A DNA stretch of 64,000 nt from the NCBI RefSeq assembly GCF_013033515.1, contig NZ_WQEG01000006.1, positions 62,001 through 126,000 of the forward strand. Direction: 5' to 3'. Shown here one piece after another: positions 45,001-54,650 of the stretch. The notes under the pieces are model-generated. The model searched no databases, was not told where the DNA came from, and was given only the letters and a program-made list of their open reading frames with translations. A program made the translations under genes and the position numbers. The first letter of the stretch is position 1; every line of letters begins with the position of its first letter. The DNA comes from Ruegeria sp. HKCCA6707 (GTDB lineage Bacteria > Pseudomonadota > Alphaproteobacteria > Rhodobacterales > Rhodobacteraceae).

Positions 45001-45626
45001 TGGACACTCACAGCTTTACCGTTGCGATTGATGGGCCTGCCGCTTCGGGCAAGGGCACGATCTCCATGGCTGTGGCGGCCCATTTCGGGTTTGCACATCT
45101 TGATACGGGGCTGTTGTATCGCGCCGTCGGGCGGCGGGTGCTAGAGGGCGTTGATCCCTTGGCAGCAGCCCAGGCCCTGACTGCGGAAGAACTTGCGCAA
45201 GGCGATCTGCGGACAGGCGAGATCGCGCAGGCGGCCTCGAAAGTAGCGGTGATCCCCGAGGTTCGCGCCGCGTTGGTCGACTTCCAGCGCGCCTTTGCCC
45301 GCCGGGCAGGTGGGGCCGTTCTGGACGGGCGTGATATTGGCACCGTGATTTGCCCGCGCGCCGAGGTTAAGCTGTTTGTGACGGCCAGTGCCGAAGTGCG
45401 CGCCGAACGCCGGTATCTGGAACTGAGCAGCAAGGGCGCGGATGTCACGCGTGATCAAGTGTTGGCCGATGTGCGCGAACGTGATGCGCGAGACGCGGGG
45501 CGCAGTGCCGCTCCGATGAAACCTGCCGAAGATGCCGTCATGGTTGATACAACAGACCTTTCGATTGATGCGGCGTTGGACCTGGCCAAGTCGATCATCA
45601 ACAGAAAGCTTGCAGCACAAGACTAA
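45000..45626 (+). CDS. cmk: Cytidylate kinase
   Basis: Phosphorylates CMP and dCMP. The 208-residue protein has P-loop [11 protein letters not shown], the [11 protein letters not shown] substrate segment, [12 protein letters not shown], and R-D-A-R-D-A-G-R-S. Coupled to aroA (TGATG); cmk and rpsA are frequent neighbours, and here two small genes lie between them. Confidence 0.96.
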   Translation: MDTHSFTVAIDGPAASGKGTISMAVAAHFGFAHLDTGLLYRAVGRRVLEGVDPLAAAQALTAEELAQGDLRTGEIAQAASKVAVIPEVRAALVDFQRAFARRAGGAVLDGRDIGTVICPRAEVKLFVTASAEVRAERRYLELSSKGADVTRDQVLADVRERDARDAGRSAAPMKPAEDAVMVDTTDLSIDAALDLAKSIINRKLAAQD

Positions 45627-45753
45627 CCTTGGCTTTCGCGGCGTCGCATCGCTCTGCCGTATTGGGTCAGATTGTTATCCTGTTCACTAAGCTTTGTTTG
45701 GTCAGGTGTAATGCCACCTCGTATGGTCAGACTGTTCCTGCAGGAGTGACGCC

Positions 45754-46290
45754 ATGATCCGACTAGCCTTTTTCCTATTTTTTGTTGCCACTAGCCTGAG
45801 CGCTCAGGACGCGCAGCCTGACGCGCCAGTGGCCGAGCCTCCGATGACCTATGAGCGTTTGGGCAATATCCTGTTCGCGCTCGACCCGGATGCACAGCCT
45901 CAGGGGCCGGGCTTTGCGCTGACGGTTGCCGAGGTGCCGATCTTTGTGGTGACCGATGTCAATGCTGATCGGATGCGCGCCATGGTAGCGATCCGCAGTG
46001 CTGATGATCTGTCGCCTGAGGATATGCGCCGCATGATGCAGGCCAATTTCGACAGCACTCTGGACGCGCGCTATGCGATTGCCAATGGAACGCTTTGGGC
46101 CGCCTATATTCACCCTCTGTCGACCCTGGAGAAAGATCAATTGATCTCGGGGCTGGGGCAAACGATCAATATCGCCAAGACCTATGGTTCGCTCTATTCG
46201 GGCGGCGGGCACGAGTTTGGTGGTGGCGACAGTCAGAACCTGCAACGTCAGTTGATCGATGAACTGCTCAAGCAGGGCGAAGAAATCTGA
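45754..46290 (+). CDS. Hypothetical secreted or periplasmic protein
   Basis: Protein of 178 residues with a clear signal peptide (M-I-R-L-A-F-F-L-F-F-V-A, cleavage after S-L-S-A). The mature part has a chaperone-like alternation of strands and helices (F-A-L-T-V-A-E-V-P-I-F-V-V-T-D-V) and a Gly-rich tail (S-G-G-G-H-E-F-G-G-G-D). I recognise no family. A-G-G-A-G lies 10 bases before the ATG. It sits between cmk and rpsA. Confidence 0.6.
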   Translation: MIRLAFFLFFVATSLSAQDAQPDAPVAEPPMTYERLGNILFALDPDAQPQGPGFALTVAEVPIFVVTDVNADRMRAMVAIRSADDLSPEDMRRMMQANFDSTLDARYAIANGTLWAAYIHPLSTLEKDQLISGLGQTINIAKTYGSLYSGGGHEFGGGDSQNLQRQLIDELLKQGEEI

Positions 46291-46502
46291 ACTCAAAAAC
46301 AGCTGGAAACGTTGATTTTCGGGTTGTGATCCGGGGTTGTGTGACATAGTGAACGGGTCGTTATAAGATAACATCACATGTTGACCGCGCACTCTTGTCC
46401 TTTCACTCTGTTTCATCTCTTAAAGACGCAAGCCAAGTTCGCCTGAATCGCCCGCGCAACCTGCGGTCAGGATTGCGCCCGCGCAAGCGGCAAGGTTGTC
46501 CG

Positions 46503-46679
46503 ATGCAAGCCTATGACGCATTGCCCTCGGCGTTGCGGCAATGGTTGGCCAACGCCTGCCTGCCGTGGAGCCCAAGTTCGGCGATGAAAATCTGGAAGAA
46601 TGCGGGCGGCGCGCAGAACCCCCAGGCCGCGATGGAAAAGCTGAGCGCGGTTGAACAGGCGATGTTGGCGCGTGACTAG
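46503..46679 (+). CDS. Small conserved protein, DUF6525-like
   Basis: Protein of 58 residues: Q-A-Y-D-A-L-P-S-A-L-R-Q-W-L, then A-C-L-P-W-S-P-S-S-A, and a Leu/Ala-rich end with E-Q-A-M-L-A-R-D. It resembles a small Rhodobacteraceae family annotated DUF6525, function unknown. An AAGG lies before the ATG at 46503; the frame is open further up to 46395. Next gene is rpsA. Confidence 0.5.
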   Translation: MQAYDALPSALRQWLANACLPWSPSSAMKIWKNAGGAQNPQAAMEKLSAVEQAMLARD

Positions 46680-46736
46680 AGCGTCTGGCAAAGAGGCCAT
46701 ACGCGAGGAAGCGCCAATTGAATAAGGGCTTTGCTC

Positions 46737-46765
46737 TTGCGTCTGTCGGGATTTCCGCTTATACG
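46737..46765 (+). promoter_or_regulatory. Candidate promoter of rpsA
   Basis: TTGCGT and TATACG stand 17 bases apart, about 185 bases before the rpsA start, in the 271-base gap after the small gene. The match is moderate. The rest of the gap holds the hairpin at 46814-46835 and the ribosome site. Confidence 0.35.
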
Positions 46766-46813
46766 CGCGCTGTCTGAACACGGGCGGTCAACGTCCGGGC
46801 GACGTATCTGAGC

Positions 46814-46845
46814 AGGGCCGGGTCACCTCGGCCCTTTATGTTTGT
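46814..46845 (+). terminator. Terminator-like hairpin in the rpsA leader
   Basis: AGGGCCG, loop GGTCACCT, CGGCCCT form a perfect 7-bp stem (46814-46835) followed by a T-rich stretch with G breaks. It lies downstream of the candidate promoter and 116 bases before the rpsA ATG. It could end upstream transcripts or attenuate rpsA. Confidence 0.4.
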
Positions 46846-46950
46846 TTGCTCAGGGGCGTTCCGGGTCACGTCATCAGACATCATGAAACAAGACCGGCGG
46901 AGACAACCGTTCGGCCAGCTAAAACGTTATGCAAAGGAAATAAACGCCAC

Positions 46951-48627
46951 ATGGCTAACGCATCCATGGAGGAATTCGAAGCCCTCCTGAACGAAAGCTT
47001 CGAAATGGACACACCCGAAGAGGGTTCTGTTGTCAAAGGCAAGGTTCTGGCTGTTGAAGCCGGCCAAGCCATCATCGACGTCGGCTATAAAATGGAAGGC
47101 CGCGTTGATCTGAAAGAATTCGCAAATCCCGGCGAAGCCCCTGAAATCGCTGTTGGTGACGAGGTCGAAGTCTACCTGCGCGCCGCAGAAAACGCCAAAG
47201 GCGAGGCCGTCATCTCGCGCGAGATGGCCCGCCGCGAAGAGGCATGGGATCGTCTGGAAAAAGCCTATGCCGACGACCAACGCGTCGAAGGTGCAATCTT
47301 TGGTCGCGTCAAAGGTGGCTTCACCGTCGATCTGGGTGGCGCTGTTGCGTTCCTGCCCGGTTCGCAGGTTGACGTCCGCCCCGTGCGTGACGCTGGCCCG
47401 CTGATGGGTCTGAAGCAGCCGTTCCAGATTCTGAAAATGGACCGCCGCCGTGGCAACATCGTTGTCTCGCGTCGTGCAATCCTGGAAGAATCGCGTGCCG
47501 AACAGCGCGCCGAAGTGATCGGCAACCTGTCCGAAGGTCAGACCGTCGAAGGTGTTGTCAAGAACATCACCGAATACGGTGCGTTTGTTGACCTGGGCGG
47601 TGTTGACGGCCTGCTGCACGTTACCGACATGGCATGGCGTCGCGTGAACCACCCGTCCGAGATCCTGACGATCGGCGAAACCATCAAGGTTCAGGTCATC
47701 AAGATCAACAAAGAGACCCACCGCATCAGCCTGGGCATGAAGCAGCTGCAGGAAGATCCGTGGGATCTGGTTGCTGCCAAGTACCCGCTGGGCTCGGTCC
47801 ATCAGGGTCGCGTCACCAACATCACCGACTACGGCGCGTTCGTCGAACTGGAAGCCGGTGTCGAAGGTCTGGTGCACGTATCCGAGATGTCCTGGACCAA
47901 GAAAAACGTCCATCCCGGCAAGATCGTTTCGACCAGCCAGGAAGTCGACGTCATGGTTCTGGAAATCGACGGCGCCAAGCGTCGCGTTTCTCTGGGCCTG
48001 AAGCAGACTCAGCGCAACCCATGGGAAGTGTTTGCAGAAACACACCCCGAGGGCACCGAGGTCGAAGGCGAAGTCAAGAACATCACCGAATTCGGTCTGT
48101 TCATTGGCCTCGAAGGCGACATCGACGGCATGGTCCACCTGTCGGACCTGAGCTGGGACGAGCGTGGCGAGGATGCGATCCAGAACTACCGCAAAGGCGA
48201 CATGGTTTCGGCCGTTGTCTCGGAAGTGGACGTGGAAAAAGAGCGTATCTCGCTGTCGATCAAAGCTCTGGGCGGTGACAAGTTCGCCGAAGCCGTGGGC
48301 GGCGTGAAGCGTGGCTCTGTCATCACCGTCGAAGTTACCGCAATCGAAGATGGCGGTATCGAGGTCGAGTACGAAGGCATGAAGTCGTTCATCCGTCGTT
48401 CGGACCTGAGCCGTGACCGTGCCGAACAGCGCCCCGAGCGTTTCTCGGTCGGTGACAAGGTCGACGTGCGCGTCACCAACGTCGACAGCAAGACCCGCCG
48501 TCTGGGCCTGTCGATCAAGGCACGCGAGATCGCCGAAGAGAAAGAGGCCGTGGAACAGTACGGTTCTTCCGACTCGGGCGCATCGCTGGGCGATATCCTG
48601 GGTGCAGCGCTGAAATCGGGCGACTAA
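46951..48627 (+). CDS. rpsA: 30S ribosomal protein S1
   Basis: RNA-binding ribosomal protein that captures mRNA. The 558-residue chain holds six S1 domains. Typical pieces are V-V-K-G-K-V-L-A-V-E in the first, V-K-N-I-T-E-Y-G-A-F-V-D-L-G-G-V-D-G-L in the third, and H-Q-G-R-V-T-N-I-T-D-Y-G-A-F-V-E-L in the fourth. ATG 46951 gives M-A-N-A-S-M-E-E-F with A-A-A-G-G-A-A-A before it. A strong terminator follows. Confidence 0.98.
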   Translation: MANASMEEFEALLNESFEMDTPEEGSVVKGKVLAVEAGQAIIDVGYKMEGRVDLKEFANPGEAPEIAVGDEVEVYLRAAENAKGEAVISREMARREEAWDRLEKAYADDQRVEGAIFGRVKGGFTVDLGGAVAFLPGSQVDVRPVRDAGPLMGLKQPFQILKMDRRRGNIVVSRRAILEESRAEQRAEVIGNLSEGQTVEGVVKNITEYGAFVDLGGVDGLLHVTDMAWRRVNHPSEILTIGETIKVQVIKINKETHRISLGMKQLQEDPWDLVAAKYPLGSVHQGRVTNITDYGAFVELEAGVEGLVHVSEMSWTKKNVHPGKIVSTSQEVDVMVLEIDGAKRRVSLGLKQTQRNPWEVFAETHPEGTEVEGEVKNITEFGLFIGLEGDIDGMVHLSDLSWDERGEDAIQNYRKGDMVSAVVSEVDVEKERISLSIKALGGDKFAEAVGGVKRGSVITVEVTAIEDGGIEVEYEGMKSFIRRSDLSRDRAEQRPERFSVGDKVDVRVTNVDSKTRRLGLSIKAREIAEEKEAVEQYGSSDSGASLGDILGAALKSGD

Positions 48628-48654
48628 GCCTGGGCGCACCTCAAACAAGAATTA

Positions 48655-48686
48655 CGGCCTCGCACGATCGTGCGGGGCCGTTTTTG
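48655..48686 (+). terminator. Rho-independent terminator of rpsA
   Basis: CGGCC, a CGCACGA/TCGTGCG palindrome, and GGCCG build a long nearly perfect hairpin (48655-48680; one mismatch) followed by TTTTT. It lies 28 bases after the rpsA stop. Confidence 0.9.
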
Positions 48687-48818
48687 TTGCGAATCAATGT
48701 CTTCGGGATTCACCCTAACGATCACGGCACGGCCATGATTCCGGCGTGAATTTCAGCAGGCCGGACCAAATTCGCCTGAGTCCGCCATTATTTAGCCGTT
48801 CAACGCACAGAGTAATCG

Positions 48819-48847
48819 TTCCCAGCCACCGGGTTTTTTCCTATACT
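48819..48847 (+). promoter_or_regulatory. Candidate promoter of ihfB
   Basis: TTCCCA and TATACT are 17 bases apart, ending 49 bases before the ihfB ATG. The -10 element is good, the -35 weak. The remainder of the 200-base gap after rpsA shows no other structure. Confidence 0.35.
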
Positions 48848-48896
48848 GGTGCGAATACGATTCAAAAGAAAACGGCCGCCTGGGAGGGTAATGCGC

Positions 48897-49181
48897 ATGA
48901 TCCGTTCAGAATTGATTCAGAAAATCGCCGATGAAAATCCTCATCTGTATCAACGCGACGTCGAGCGGATCGTAAACACCGTTTTTGAAGAAGTCACCGA
49001 CGCCATGGCTCGTGGTGACCGCGTTGAGCTGCGCGGGTTTGGTGCGTTTTCGGTCAAGAAACGTGACGCGCGCGTCGGCCGCAACCCCCGCACCGGCGAG
49101 ACGGTGCAGGTTGAAGAAAAATGTGTTCCGTTTTTCAAGACTGGCAAGTTGCTAAGGGATCGTTTGAACGGTAAAGCCTGA
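48897..49181 (+). CDS. ihfB: Integration host factor subunit beta
   Basis: DNA-bending protein, works with IhfA in recombination, replication and transcription. The 94-residue chain has [22 protein letters not shown], the [15 protein letters not shown] segment and the DNA-minor-groove tip R-N-P-R-T-G. I use ATG 48897, eight bases after GGGAGGG; the ATG at 48891 is too close. First of ihfB-lapA-trpF-trpB. Confidence 0.96.
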   Translation: MIRSELIQKIADENPHLYQRDVERIVNTVFEEVTDAMARGDRVELRGFGAFSVKKRDARVGRNPRTGETVQVEEKCVPFFKTGKLLRDRLNGKA

Positions 49182-49185
49182 CGCC

Positions 49186-49539
49186 ATGATGCGCTATCTT
49201 CGATATGGTTTTCTTGCGGTCCTGGGGATCGTTTTGGTTTCGATCTCGCTGGCGAACCGCGAGATGGTCGAATTGAAACTGATGCCGGACGCCCTGGCAG
49301 AACTGCTGGGCTTTAACATGTCGACATCACTGCCGCTATTTATCGTGGTGCTGGGCGGGGTTGTCGCCGGTCTTGTCATCGGGTTCCTGTGGGAATGGCT
49401 GCGCGAGCATAAGCATCGCCGGGATGCGACGGCCAAGACCAGCGAAGTGCGCAAGCTTGAGCGTGAGGTCAAGAAGCTCAAGAAGAAGCAGAATGAAGGC
49501 AAGGACGAGGTTCTGGCCCTTCTGGATGAGGCCAGCTGA
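49186..49539 (+). CDS. lapA: LapA family membrane protein
   Basis: Small inner-membrane protein of 117 residues matching LapA (lipopolysaccharide assembly protein A, YciS-like). Helix one is [18 protein letters not shown], helix two [18 protein letters not shown], then a lysine-rich coiled-coil cytoplasmic tail ([12 protein letters not shown]). E. coli LapA works with LapB to control LpxC; no lapB is here. Four bases after ihfB. Confidence 0.85.
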   Translation: MMRYLRYGFLAVLGIVLVSISLANREMVELKLMPDALAELLGFNMSTSLPLFIVVLGGVVAGLVIGFLWEWLREHKHRRDATAKTSEVRKLEREVKKLKKKQNEGKDEVLALLDEAS

Positions 49540-49547
49540 GGCCGCCC

Positions 49548-50192
49548 ATGCCCGGTGACATCAATGTCAAGATTTGTGGTCTGACCACACCCGATCACGT
49601 GCGCGTCGCGGCGGACGCAGGTGCGCGCTATCTCGGGTTCAACTTCTTTCCCAAGTCACCGCGATATGTCTCACCGCAGCAGGCGGCGGTTCTTACGGCA
49701 CAGGTGCCGGTGGGCGTGGCCAAAGTGGCTTTGGTGGTCAACGCTTCGGACGAGGAACTCGATGCGATCACCGGCGCGGCTCCGTTTGACATGTTGCAAT
49801 TGCACGGGTCCGAGAGCGTCGCGCGGGTGCAAGCGATCAAAGAGCGTTATGGTTTGCCCGTCATAAAGGTCATTGGCGTGGCGGATGCAGATGATTTGCC
49901 CGCCATCGATACCTATAGCGACGTCGCCGATCAGCTGTTGATTGATGCCAAACCGCCGAAGAACGCGGTTCTGCCGGGCGGCAATGGTCTGGCCTTTGAC
50001 TGGCGCTTGCTGGCGGGGCGAAAATATTGGCGCAAACCCTGGATGCTGGCCGGTGGGCTGACCCCGGAAAACGTGGCCGAGGCGATCCGAATGACCGGGG
50101 CGCGTCAGGTCGATGTCGCCTCCGGTGTCGAAAGCGCGCCAGGGGTCAAGGACCCAGAGCTGATCCGCGCTTTTATCACAGCAGCGGGTTAG
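49548..50192 (+). CDS. trpF: Phosphoribosylanthranilate isomerase
   Basis: Third dedicated step of tryptophan synthesis. The 214-residue barrel has V-K-I-C-G-L-T with the catalytic Cys, [19 protein letters not shown], and the late Asp in [12 protein letters not shown]. Eight bases after lapA. It pairs with trpB downstream, whereas trpA lies 5 kb away on the other strand. Confidence 0.95.
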   Translation: MPGDINVKICGLTTPDHVRVAADAGARYLGFNFFPKSPRYVSPQQAAVLTAQVPVGVAKVALVVNASDEELDAITGAAPFDMLQLHGSESVARVQAIKERYGLPVIKVIGVADADDLPAIDTYSDVADQLLIDAKPPKNAVLPGGNGLAFDWRLLAGRKYWRKPWMLAGGLTPENVAEAIRMTGARQVDVASGVESAPGVKDPELIRAFITAAG

Positions 50193-50280
50193 ATTCAGGC
50201 CCGGGCCCAGGGCGACGTTTTGCCATGGCAAATCCCGCCGCTACCTCTTATGAACAACGGGTATGACGAGGAAGATACCC

Positions 50281-51528
50281 ATGGCCAACGATCTTTTCAA
50301 TTCCTTCATGTCGGGCCCCGATGAGCAGGGGCGTTTCGGCATTTTCGGTGGGCGTTTTGTCAGCGAAACGCTGATGCCGCTGATCCTGTCGCTGGAAGAG
50401 GAATATGACAAAGCCAAGGATGATCCGACCTTCTGGGCCGAGATGGATGATCTGTGGGCCAACTATGTCGGCCGCCCGTCGCCGCTCTATTTTGCAGAAC
50501 GCCTGACCGAGCATCTGGGGGGCGCTAAGATCTATCTTAAGCGCGATGAGCTGAACCACACCGGCGCGCATAAGATCAACAATGTGCTGGGCCAGATCAT
50601 TCTGGCGCGGCGCATGGGCAAGACACGGATCATCGCCGAGACAGGGGCAGGGCAGCACGGTGTCGCCACCGCAACCGTCTGCGCCAAGTTCGGCCTGAAA
50701 TGTATCGTCTATATGGGCGCGCATGATGTGCAGCGTCAGGCGCCCAACGTGTTCCGCATGCGCCTGCTGGGGGCCGAGGTGATTCCGGTGACCTCAGGTC
50801 GCGGCACGCTGAAAGACGCCATGAACGACGCGCTGCGCGATTGGGTCACCAATGTGCGCGACACGTTCTACTGCATCGGCACCGTCGCCGGGCCGCATCC
50901 CTATCCGGCCATGGTGCGCGATTTCCAGTCGATCATCGGTAAGGAAGCCAAAGAGCAGATGATGAAGGCCGAAGGCCGTCTGCCCGATACGATCATTGCT
51001 GCCATCGGTGGCGGGTCAAACGCGATGGGCCTGTTCTATCCGTTCCTGGACGACAAGGATGTCAACATCATCGGTGTTGAGGCGGGCGGTAAAGGTGTAA
51101 ACGAAAAGATGGAGCATTGCGCGTCGCTGACCGGCGGGCGCCCCGGCGTACTGCATGGCAACCGCACCTACCTGCTGCAGGATGATGATGGGCAGATCCT
51201 CGAAGGGTATTCGATCTCGGCCGGTCTGGATTACCCAGGCATTGGCCCCGAGCATTCCTGGCTGCACGATATCGGCCGCGCCAACTATGTCTCGATCACC
51301 GACAAGGAAGCACTGGACGCGTTCCAACTTTGCTGCGCCACCGAAGGCATTATCCCGGCGTTGGAACCTTGCCACGCGCTGGCCCATGTCATGAAGATCG
51401 CGCCCGATCTGCCCTCAGATCACCTGATCTGCATGAACATGTGCGGACGCGGTGACAAGGACGTGCAGACCGTTGCTAAATATCTGAACTTCGACATGTC
51501 AGATACCGAAGGACGCACCGCAGACTGA
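50281..51528 (+). CDS. trpB: Tryptophan synthase beta chain
   Basis: PLP enzyme that joins indole and serine. The 415-residue protein has the PLP lysine in [11 protein letters not shown], the substrate loop [10 protein letters not shown], and the phosphate loop [21 protein letters not shown] at the start fits. ATG 50281 is preceded by G-A-G-G-A-A-G. Confidence 0.97.
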   Translation: MANDLFNSFMSGPDEQGRFGIFGGRFVSETLMPLILSLEEEYDKAKDDPTFWAEMDDLWANYVGRPSPLYFAERLTEHLGGAKIYLKRDELNHTGAHKINNVLGQIILARRMGKTRIIAETGAGQHGVATATVCAKFGLKCIVYMGAHDVQRQAPNVFRMRLLGAEVIPVTSGRGTLKDAMNDALRDWVTNVRDTFYCIGTVAGPHPYPAMVRDFQSIIGKEAKEQMMKAEGRLPDTIIAAIGGGSNAMGLFYPFLDDKDVNIIGVEAGGKGVNEKMEHCASLTGGRPGVLHGNRTYLLQDDDGQILEGYSISAGLDYPGIGPEHSWLHDIGRANYVSITDKEALDAFQLCCATEGIIPALEPCHALAHVMKIAPDLPSDHLICMNMCGRGDKDVQTVAKYLNFDMSDTEGRTAD

Positions 51529-51566
51529 GCTTTGCTATTGTTTTGAAACGTGGCAGGTTGCGCGAC

Positions 51567-52199
51567 ATGCGCAGCCCGTCATCATCCCAATCTCCGGCAC
51601 AGCTTGACCGCAAATACGACGCGGCTGCGGCAGGCTGGAGCGACAAGATGCGGTTGTTGGGGTATTTCGATGCCTATCTTGGGTTTCTCTCTTCTGACCC
51701 TTCGGCGCCTTTAGGCCAAAACGCGCTCGACATCGGATGCGGAACCGGGGCTTTTGCCGAGGCCCGTGCCGTCATTCACTCTTCGGGTAGAATCTCGTTG
51801 CTTGAACCTTCGGCGGCGATGTTGACACAGGCTCAAAAGTCGCTGTCGGCGCGCGGCGCAAGTGCAGAAGCCATCCCCGAACGCCTTGAAGATTATCGGC
51901 CTACGTCCCTGCATGACTGTCTGTTGGCGGCTCATGTTCTGGAACATTGCGCCGATCCTGTTTCGGCTTTGCAGCATATGCGTGCTCTGGTCGTTCCGGG
52001 CGCGCCGCTGTGGTTGGTTGTCAGCAAACCGCATTGGTGCAACGCAATCATCTGGTTGCAGTGGCGTCACAAATCCTATCGCCCAGAAGCGGTTGAGCAA
52101 ATGCTGAACGCTGCAGGCTGGGACCTAAAAGCGCAGCACAGCTTTCCCACCGGTCCACCTTCAAGGACATCTCGCGGATATCGTGCAATAGCTGTTTGA
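51567..52199 (+). CDS. Class I SAM-dependent methyltransferase
   Basis: Methyltransferase of 210 residues. Motif I is A-L-D-I-G-C-G-T-G-A-F-A-E-A, motif II ends in L-L-E-P-S, and A-A-H-V-L-E-H-C-A-D-P lies where motif IV is expected. This is the Methyltransf_11/UbiE-like group; the acceptor is unknown. I use ATG 51567; a TTG at 51543 adds eight residues. It follows trpB by 38 bases and could share its transcript. It converges on the DUF2237 gene. Confidence 0.78.
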   Translation: MRSPSSSQSPAQLDRKYDAAAAGWSDKMRLLGYFDAYLGFLSSDPSAPLGQNALDIGCGTGAFAEARAVIHSSGRISLLEPSAAMLTQAQKSLSARGASAEAIPERLEDYRPTSLHDCLLAAHVLEHCADPVSALQHMRALVVPGAPLWLVVSKPHWCNAIIWLQWRHKSYRPEAVEQMLNAAGWDLKAQHSFPTGPPSRTSRGYRAIAV

Positions 52200-52205
52200 C
52201 CCGGA

Positions 52206-52580
52206 TTACTCACCTAGGCTGTTGGCTTTGAGTATTTTCAGCGGAACAATATCCAGAGCGCGTTGATGTGTGGCCTCCAGATGCACTTTGGGTGCGCAGC
52301 CCTCATCATGGGCCTGCAGAAAACGACCCGCACACAGGCACCAGCTGTCGCCGGGCTTGAGACCGGGAAAGTCAAACTCTGGCCGCGGCGTGCTCAGGTC
52401 ATTGCCGACATATTTCGAATAGGCCAGAAATTCGGCTGTCATCACGGCGCAGACCGTATGGCTGCCCTGATCCTCGGCACAGGTATTGCACGCGCCATCC
52501 CGAAAGAACCCGGTCAGCGGTTTCCGAGAGCATGGGGCAAGAACACCCCCCAAAACGTTTATGCTGTCTTGTTTCTGCAT
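52206..52580 (-). CDS. DUF2237 family protein
   Basis: Cys-rich protein of 124 residues fitting DUF2237: N-V-L-G-G-x-L-x-P-C, T-G-F-F-R-D-G-A-C-N-T, D-Q-G-S-H-T-V-C-A-V-M-T, then F-L-x-Y-S-K-Y-V-G-N-D-L-S-T-P-x-P-E-F, G-L-K-P-G-D-S-W-C-L-C, and A-P-K-V-H-L. The spread of conserved Cys and His suggests metal binding or a redox role. Function unknown. Nine bases after the hydrolase gene on the same strand, so possibly co-transcribed with it. Confidence 0.85.
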   Translation of the reverse strand: MQKQDSINVLGGVLAPCSRKPLTGFFRDGACNTCAEDQGSHTVCAVMTAEFLAYSKYVGNDLSTPRPEFDFPGLKPGDSWCLCAGRFLQAHDEGCAPKVHLEATHQRALDIVPLKILKANSLGE

Positions 52581-52589
52581 GATGCCAGC

Positions 52590-53753
52590 TTACAGGTTTT
52601 CTGCGATCTTGCGGAACATTTCGATATTCTCTTCATTGACCCCGTTTTCGCGAAACCGGCGATCCGCTCCAGTTGACACGATCACAACGCCCCGAGCCTG
52701 ATCAAAGTAGATGTATTGGCCATAAACGCCACGCGCCAAGAATTCGCCTTCATGCGCGCCAATAGGGATCCACCACTGGTATCCGTACCCGATCTTGCCA
52801 GCCGCTGTTGGCGCACTTGGCCACGTGGCCTCGGCAATCCAGTCTGCGGGTATCATCTGCTGGCCGTCGCGTACTCCGTTCTGCAGGATTACCTGAGCGA
52901 AACGCGCATAGTCCCGCGTGGTGAAGTTCAAACCACCCAGAACAAAAGCGACTCCGGCACCGTCGGTGATGTAGTACCCGTCACGCTCCAACCCAAGCGG
53001 CGCGATGATGCGTTGAGCCAATAGATCAGCGATGCTGCGGCCTGTGGCACCACGGATAACCATCCCGATCACGTGGGTATCGATGGATACATATTGCCAT
53101 GTTTCCCCGGGATTTGTGAATCGGTCCTGAAGTGCTGCGGTAAAGTCGTCCAGCTCTCCGCCCAGGGCCACCACACGGCCCATCCTGTTGATGTCCGAAT
53201 TGTAATCCAGATAGTCCTCGTCAAAGGTGACGCCGCTGGCCATATTCAACACGTTGCGGATCGTAGCCCCGTCATAGGCACCACCACTCAGTTCTGGTGC
53301 GTATTTGACCACTGGATCGTCCAGCGACCCGATGGCCCCTTCGGCCAGCAAGATACCCAGCAAAGACGACAGATAGCTTTTCGCAACGGACCAAGAGATG
53401 CGGTGATCGTCGGGGCCAGTGCCCAGATAGTATTCCTCGAACCGGATTTCGCCGTCATGCAGCACCAAAAGCGAGGTCACGGAACGATCCTCAATCCATT
53501 TGGCCGCACCGTCTGGCAGATCAAAGTCCGGACCGTAGGGCAGTTCCCACGTGGGGCCATCGCCGCGGGGCACCGTTACGGTCAGGAAAGCGTCATCCAT
53601 ATTCGAGAAGTTTTGGACGATCTTCTCCTCTGAAAACAGCGAGTTGACGGCCATCAGGCGCATCAATTCTTCGCGCTTCCAGAGCCCAATCACGACCGCA
53701 GCCAGAGCCAGAGCCAACACGATACGCAGCAGCCATTTTAGCAATGATCTCAT
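52590..53753 (-). CDS. Serine hydrolase, beta-lactamase/class C family, membrane anchored
   Basis: Protein of 387 residues with an N-terminal helix (L-L-R-I-V-L-A-L-A-L-A-A-V-V-I-G-L) that should export and anchor it. The S-x-x-K motif is S-V-A-K in R-I-S-W-S-V-A-K-S-Y, the second motif Tyr is near W-Q-Y-V-S-I-D-T-H-V, and the last part has F-L-A-R-G-V-Y-G-Q-Y. This matches AmpC-like esterases and peptidases (6-aminohexanoate-dimer-hydrolase type); lactamase activity is not implied. ATG 53753 follows a GGGAGG ribosome site. An open stretch of 18 codons lies upstream. Confidence 0.87.
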   Translation of the reverse strand: MRSLLKWLLRIVLALALAAVVIGLWKREELMRLMAVNSLFSEEKIVQNFSNMDDAFLTVTVPRGDGPTWELPYGPDFDLPDGAAKWIEDRSVTSLLVLHDGEIRFEEYYLGTGPDDHRISWSVAKSYLSSLLGILLAEGAIGSLDDPVVKYAPELSGGAYDGATIRNVLNMASGVTFDEDYLDYNSDINRMGRVVALGGELDDFTAALQDRFTNPGETWQYVSIDTHVIGMVIRGATGRSIADLLAQRIIAPLGLERDGYYITDGAGVAFVLGGLNFTTRDYARFAQVILQNGVRDGQQMIPADWIAEATWPSAPTAAGKIGYGYQWWIPIGAHEGEFLARGVYGQYIYFDQARGVVIVSTGADRRFRENGVNEENIEMFRKIAENL

Positions 53754-53835
53754 CGCCCCCCTCCCTTGTTTGCCCAACATAGGAGCGCGGCTTTCGACGT
53801 TAAGCAATCAGAACGTCGCGGCAGGACATCTCAGG

Positions 53836-54519
53836 TTATTTGAACTTGTCCAGAAGTTTCTGCATGGCTGAACGCGTGTCGGCTTCTGGCAGAGCTTCGG
53901 GCTTGGGGTTAGCCTCCTCTCGTGGCTTTTCTGCCGATTTCGATGAACGCGGTGGTGCAGTTCTTTGCGCAACAGCGTTCATGAACTTCCCACTATCTCC
54001 ATCGGCGAGGTAGGCCGCACCATCGGCTACGCCGCGTAGAACATCCTCAAGCCATTCCCCATCGGCCTTGGCAAAATCCCCCAGCACATACGGGGACACC
54101 ATCTCTTTCCGTCCGGGGTGGCCGATGCCCAGGCGCACGCGGTCATAGGCCGGGCTGATATGCTCGTGTATTGATCGCAGCCCGTTATGCCCTGCATGGC
54201 CACCGCCTGCTTTGACGCGAACTTTTCCCGGGGCCAGGTCCAATTCGTCGTGAAAGACTGTTACATCGGTGGAGTCGAGCTTGTAGAACCGCATGGCTTC
54301 GCCAACCGACTGACCAGAGCGGTTCATGAACGTCTGTGGCTTGACCAACAGAACTTTTTCGCGGCCCAAACGGCCCTCGGATATCTCTGCCTGAAACTTC
54401 GACTTCCAAGGCCCAAAGCCGTGATCCTCGGCGATCCGGTCCAGCGCCATGAAGCCGATATTGTGCCGGTTGCGCGCATATTTTGACCCTGGATTGCCCA
54501 GACCCACAAACAATTTCAT
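53836..54519 (-). CDS. pth: Peptidyl-tRNA hydrolase
   Basis: Recycles tRNA from stalled peptidyl-tRNA. The 227-residue protein has [18 protein letters not shown] with the catalytic His, [17 protein letters not shown], and [10 protein letters not shown]. The last 40 residues (Pro/Lys/Glu-rich) extend past the E. coli length of about 194, as in other alphaproteobacteria. It follows rplY on the same strand, but a terminator lies between. Confidence 0.95.
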   Translation of the reverse strand: MKLFVGLGNPGSKYARNRHNIGFMALDRIAEDHGFGPWKSKFQAEISEGRLGREKVLLVKPQTFMNRSGQSVGEAMRFYKLDSTDVTVFHDELDLAPGKVRVKAGGGHAGHNGLRSIHEHISPAYDRVRLGIGHPGRKEMVSPYVLGDFAKADGEWLEDVLRGVADGAAYLADGDSGKFMNAVAQRTAPPRSSKSAEKPREEANPKPEALPEADTRSAMQKLLDKFK

Positions 54520-54553
54520 AACACGTGCCCCTGTGTTTCTTGCCGAGATGTGA

Positions 54554-54570
54554 TGGCATGGAACATGCCA
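54554..54570. promoter_or_regulatory. 17-bp perfect palindrome upstream of pth
   Basis: TGGCATG and CATGCCA flank GAA, a 7-bp perfect inverted repeat 35-51 bases before the pth ATG and just after the rplY terminator. It suits an operator or a leader hairpin; no regulator is known to me. Confidence 0.35.
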
Positions 54571-54594
54571 CGATTTCCAGTCTTAGGCTCAAAC

Positions 54595-54621
54595 AAAAAA
54601 CGGGGCTCTGTGCGAGCCCCG
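54595..54621 (-). terminator. Rho-independent terminator of rplY
   Basis: CGGGGCTC, loop GCACA on the minus strand, GAGCCCCG is a perfect 8-bp stem (54601-54621), followed on the minus strand by six T (54595-54600). It is 30 bases after the rplY stop and separates it from pth. Confidence 0.9.
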
Positions 54622-54650
54622 TTCTTGCGTTCTATAGCCTGAGTTCAGAC

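Noticed and set aside
46927-48648. A 573-residue open frame antisense to rpsA
   Set aside because: It mirrors the S1 repeats of the plus strand, has no ribosome site and no recognisable domain; long antisense frames are common over GC-rich, strongly codon-biased genes.
52590-53753. Antibiotic-resistance beta-lactamase
   Set aside because: The S-x-x-K serine hydrolase fold is shared with esterases and peptidases; a membrane anchor and the overall pattern fit these better and no resistance context is present.
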